Below the pieces are notes generated by a model. The model saw only the letters and a program-made list of their open reading frames with translations. It ran no database searches and was not told where the DNA came from. From Bacteriovorax sp. MedPE-SWde (lineage in GTDB: Bacteria > Bdellovibrionota > Bacteriovoracia > Bacteriovoracales > Bacteriovoracaceae), in the NCBI GenBank assembly GCA_001874305.1, contig MPCU01000002.1:1-64000 (forward strand): a stretch of 64,000 bases of DNA, in the 5' to 3' direction. Each line of letters opens with the position of its first letter. The stretch's first letter is position 1. The position numbers were made by a program, and so were the translations under genes. This document shows positions 61,639 to 64,000 of the stretch, in pieces.

Positions 61639-64000
61639 TACTTTCTCCCTATCTTACATGAAGATGGTATTTTCACGTCACGTCTACTTAATTTAGTCTT
61701 CGTATTTGTATTTACAGTAATGACAGCATTACATTCATTTACTAAGAACTTCATTTTTCCAAAAGTTGATTTTTCGGCCTTAATAGAGACATCATAATTC
61801 TGTTGTAAGAAGTCTACTGCTTGCTCTTCCTTATTTGATCCAAGACAACTCTTTCCTTTGGTAAGCGCTTTCACACACTTCTTAGGAATATAACCATATC
61901 TTCTATAAGTATTCTTTAAGTGTCTTACGTTAATTTCCCAATCTCTTGCGATATTATGTGGGTCTTTGAATCCTTTGAATAGTCTTACAAATGACCTTAC
62001 AAGATAGTACACAGGACCGATTTTATAGTTAAAGTATGCCATTGAATTAGATACTGATTCAAAGTTTAGTCTACAAGAGAAACAACCAGCACCATTTTTA
62101 GGATCAACAGCATCTATTTCAGAAGCAGAGTAAACATTAATTTCGCTATCTTCTTTAGAAGAGCACATCCCTACTGAAATACCAGCGAAGTGATATGCAT
62201 CATAACCATAGTTCTGTTTACCAGTTACTGATACAGCACATGGAACACCTAGTAGAGGCCCAAAATCTGCAACAAGCTCCATTTGAACACTTTGTTTCTT
62301 ATACTTTTTGTCAAAGAGGATCTTTCCATCTTTTACCATTTTATCAAAAGAAGTAACGTGACCAGGTCTAAGGTTAAATTTTGTATAAATAACACCTGGA
62401 GTGAATGCACTCATTGCCGCCTGAGATAAATCAGAAACAAAGTTAGTCATTATTGATTTACTCTTAAACCAAGGATCATATACCTTACAAGCTACTCTCT
62501 CGGCATATGGATTAAATAACTCACTTGTCTTTGTCTTATTCTTTGCATTCCAAAAAGTAGAAGCATAGTAAGAAGCTCTTGAAACTTCTAAGATATGTTC
62601 AACAGACTTTCTGATACATGCACTTGGTGATTCACAGATGACCTTACCTGTCTTAGCATATGCAAGGTATGGCTTCTTATTAAGTGCTTTTAACTTCTCA
62701 GAAGAAGTAGATTTTATCTTAGTCTTATCTAGTATCTTATTGATATACCACTGAGCATAACCCGTCTTATCAATAGTAAATTCATTATTCCAAATTTTCT
62801 TTTGATCAAGAGACTTACAAAAAGATCTTGTAGTATCCATAAGCTTTTCATAATCATCGAAAAGTGCTTCTAAGCTTTGTCCATGAAAAATAAGGTCAAG
62901 ACTATCTACAAACCCACTACCTTTGATTAAGTTTATATGCTTCTTAGCAAAGCTAAAGTTCTCATGAGAAACCATCGCAACTTCACTACAAAGATAATAG
63001 AGGTCATTCTTTATTTCAGAACTTGTAAGCCCTGTCTTAGCATAATAAGACACAAGGTCATTATTAAGCTTTTGTACAGAAACCTTCTTATCTAAGATCG
63101 TATAGAAACTTAGCGCTGATACCAGCTTATTCTTTATGAATGCCTTAGTTCTTGAAAAGTTTGAAAATAGAGATTCAATCCACTTATCAGCATTTTCTCT
63201 TTGTGCAAGATCAAGAATGTCTGTGTTCACTTCAGTGAATGGATCTTCAATTAATGTATTTTGAGTTCCTTCTACAATTGGAGAAAGAACGTCGAGATCA
63301 AGAGCATTCTTTTTAAAGTCTCTCTTTCCCATCTCCCTAAGAACATTCTTAGCAAGATAATCATTACTACATTCAGGAGTATCAATACTCTTACATCCAT
63401 TTGATGCAAAAAGAATTGTTTGTGCAGCATTTGAATTCTTTAAAATTCTTTCGTGTGCTGGCTTCACTATATCAATGCTTCTATATGCCCATGCAAGATA
63501 GAGCTTTACACTATTCCAATAATCAAAACCAATCTCTTTATTCCAGTATTTCTCGTTAACACCTTGAATATCAAATTGGTAACCAGATACTTTTAAGCTT
63601 GAAAGATCATCTTCATCTTCACAGCTTCCAACAAATGTATCTGCTTTCTTTAAACTCTCCGCCATCTTTTGCAGAACTTCTCTATCAGGTTTAGTTCCAA
63701 AAAGGTGTGCCTGAAGAGGAGAAAACTTCTTTAACTTGAAACAAGTTAGTCTATTGTGACCATTAATTTTCTTTTGATTGAAGTAGTTATCTTCTGAGTG
63801 AAAATTATCAACTTCGTAGTTTTTTATGATTTTGCTTACTGCACTTTCTCTAAGGTTACTATTTTTCCAAAGTTCACTCATATAAGAATCAAGTTTCTTA
63901 CATTCACTTTGATCAAAACAGCTTTGAGCTATTGCTTTATAACGACTTGGTACATGATTTGTACTCTTGATTACAGGTAGCATTGGTAGCTGCCTAGTCA
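61638..64000 (-). CDS. Large exported-type protein, function unknown (5' end outside window)
   Basis: From the stop at 61638-61640 the frame is open to the window end; an ATG at 63983 would give 781 residues, but the frame continues upstream and that ATG has a poor ribosome site, so the true start is probably beyond the window. The visible part is Lys/Phe-rich and helical with many Cys (about 15), for example CEDEDDL, CKSIDTPEC, YLCSEV and GAGCFSCRLNF, and a C-terminal domain with IDVFDN-type strands. It is coupled to the 181-residue exported protein gene (one-base overlap). No family recognised; Cys-rich surface protein is the best guess. Confidence 0.75.
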   Translation of the reverse strand, partial: TRQLPMLPVIKSTNHVPSRYKAIAQSCFDQSECKKLDSYMSELWKNSNLRESAVSKIIKNYEVDNFHSEDNYFNQKKINGHNRLTCFKLKKFSPLQAHLFGTKPDREVLQKMAESLKKADTFVGSCEDEDDLSSLKVSGYQFDIQGVNEKYWNKEIGFDYWNSVKLYLAWAYRSIDIVKPAHERILKNSNAAQTILFASNGCKSIDTPECSNDYLAKNVLREMGKRDFKKNALDLDVLSPIVEGTQNTLIEDPFTEVNTDILDLAQRENADKWIESLFSNFSRTKAFIKNKLVSALSFYTILDKKVSVQKLNNDLVSYYAKTGLTSSEIKNDLYYLCSEVAMVSHENFSFAKKHINLIKGSGFVDSLDLIFHGQSLEALFDDYEKLMDTTRSFCKSLDQKKIWNNEFTIDKTGYAQWYINKILDKTKIKSTSSEKLKALNKKPYLAYAKTGKVICESPSACIRKSVEHILEVSRASYYASTFWNAKNKTKTSELFNPYAERVACKVYDPWFKSKSIMTNFVSDLSQAAMSAFTPGVIYTKFNLRPGHVTSFDKMVKDGKILFDKKYKKQSVQMELVADFGPLLGVPCAVSVTGKQNYGYDAYHFAGISVGMCSSKEDSEINVYSASEIDAVDPKNGAGCFSCRLNFESVSNSMAYFNYKIGPVYYLVRSFVRLFKGFKDPHNIARDWEINVRHLKNTYRRYGYIPKKCVKALTKGKSCLGSNKEEQAVDFLQQNYDVSIKAEKSTFGKMKFLVNECNAVITVNTNTKTKLSRRDVKIPSSCKIGRK

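Overview
The window is AT-rich bacterial chromosome with Lys/Asn-rich proteins. It carries many exported proteins and lipoproteins, several exported proteases, a flagellin with a sigma-28 (FliA) type promoter, and long amino-acid catabolism operons. I infer a predatory member of the Bdellovibrionota, most likely a Bacteriovorax/Halobacteriovorax relative. There is no rRNA, no single-copy marker set and no database search behind that, so it is a hypothesis. I saw no tRNA, rRNA, CRISPR array, insertion sequence or prophage.

Layout. 1-16.3 kb: a truncated MotB-like membrane protein with a giant coiled coil; a 1632-residue Cys-rich lipoprotein; uppP and an RDD membrane protein; then a three-gene operon (1078-residue exported protein, HExxH metalloprotease lipoprotein, small anchored protein) behind a good FliA-type promoter. 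16.3-24.0 kb: small envelope proteins, a CoA-transferase, acetoacetyl-CoA synthetase, a two-subunit class I fumarase whose alpha subunit has a histone-H1-like Lys/Ala tail, and a papain-like protease. 24.1-26.2 kb: UvrD-family helicase. 26.2-33.0 kb: a leucine-degradation (liu) operon with a split methylcrotonyl-CoA carboxylase alpha subunit. 33.1-37.0 kb: two exported proteins of unknown role. 37.2-43.3 kb: a Nudix/metallo-beta-lactamase fusion, a fused indolepyruvate:ferredoxin oxidoreductase, and 4-hydroxyphenylpyruvate dioxygenase. 43.3-44.8 kb: subtilase. 45.1-50.3 kb: a phenylacetyl-CoA-type operon with a lone PaaA-like diiron protein and a split PaaH. 50.3-53.4 kb: a trypsin-fold lipoprotein with substituted catalytic residues, a DUF523 protein, a small orphan and flagellin. 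53.7-59.0 kb: a five-gene CheY module. 59.0-64.0 kb: metallophosphoesterase, a zincin-like protein and exported proteins.

How the parts fit. Catabolism converges on prey-protein amino acids. The liu operon turns leucine carbon into acetoacetate and acetyl-CoA. HPPD feeds homogentisate cleavage, which yields fumarate and acetoacetate, and the fumarase and acetoacetyl-CoA synthetase genes for those two products lie together. The oxidoreductase could make phenylacetyl-CoA directly from phenylpyruvate, feeding the paa-like operon without a phenylacetate-CoA ligase. No paaB, C, D, E, Z or K is in the window.

FliA-like promoters precede flagellin and the 1078-residue protein operon (good matches), and weaker candidates precede other exported proteins and the CheY module. 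This suggests motility and surface/predation genes share a regulon. The most novel candidates are the CheY module (pseudo-receiver with acidic repeats, degenerate HD-GYP, CheY, an Hpt-like protein with a CheZ-like C-terminal peptide, CheX), the histone-tailed fumarase and the single-subunit PaaA pathway.
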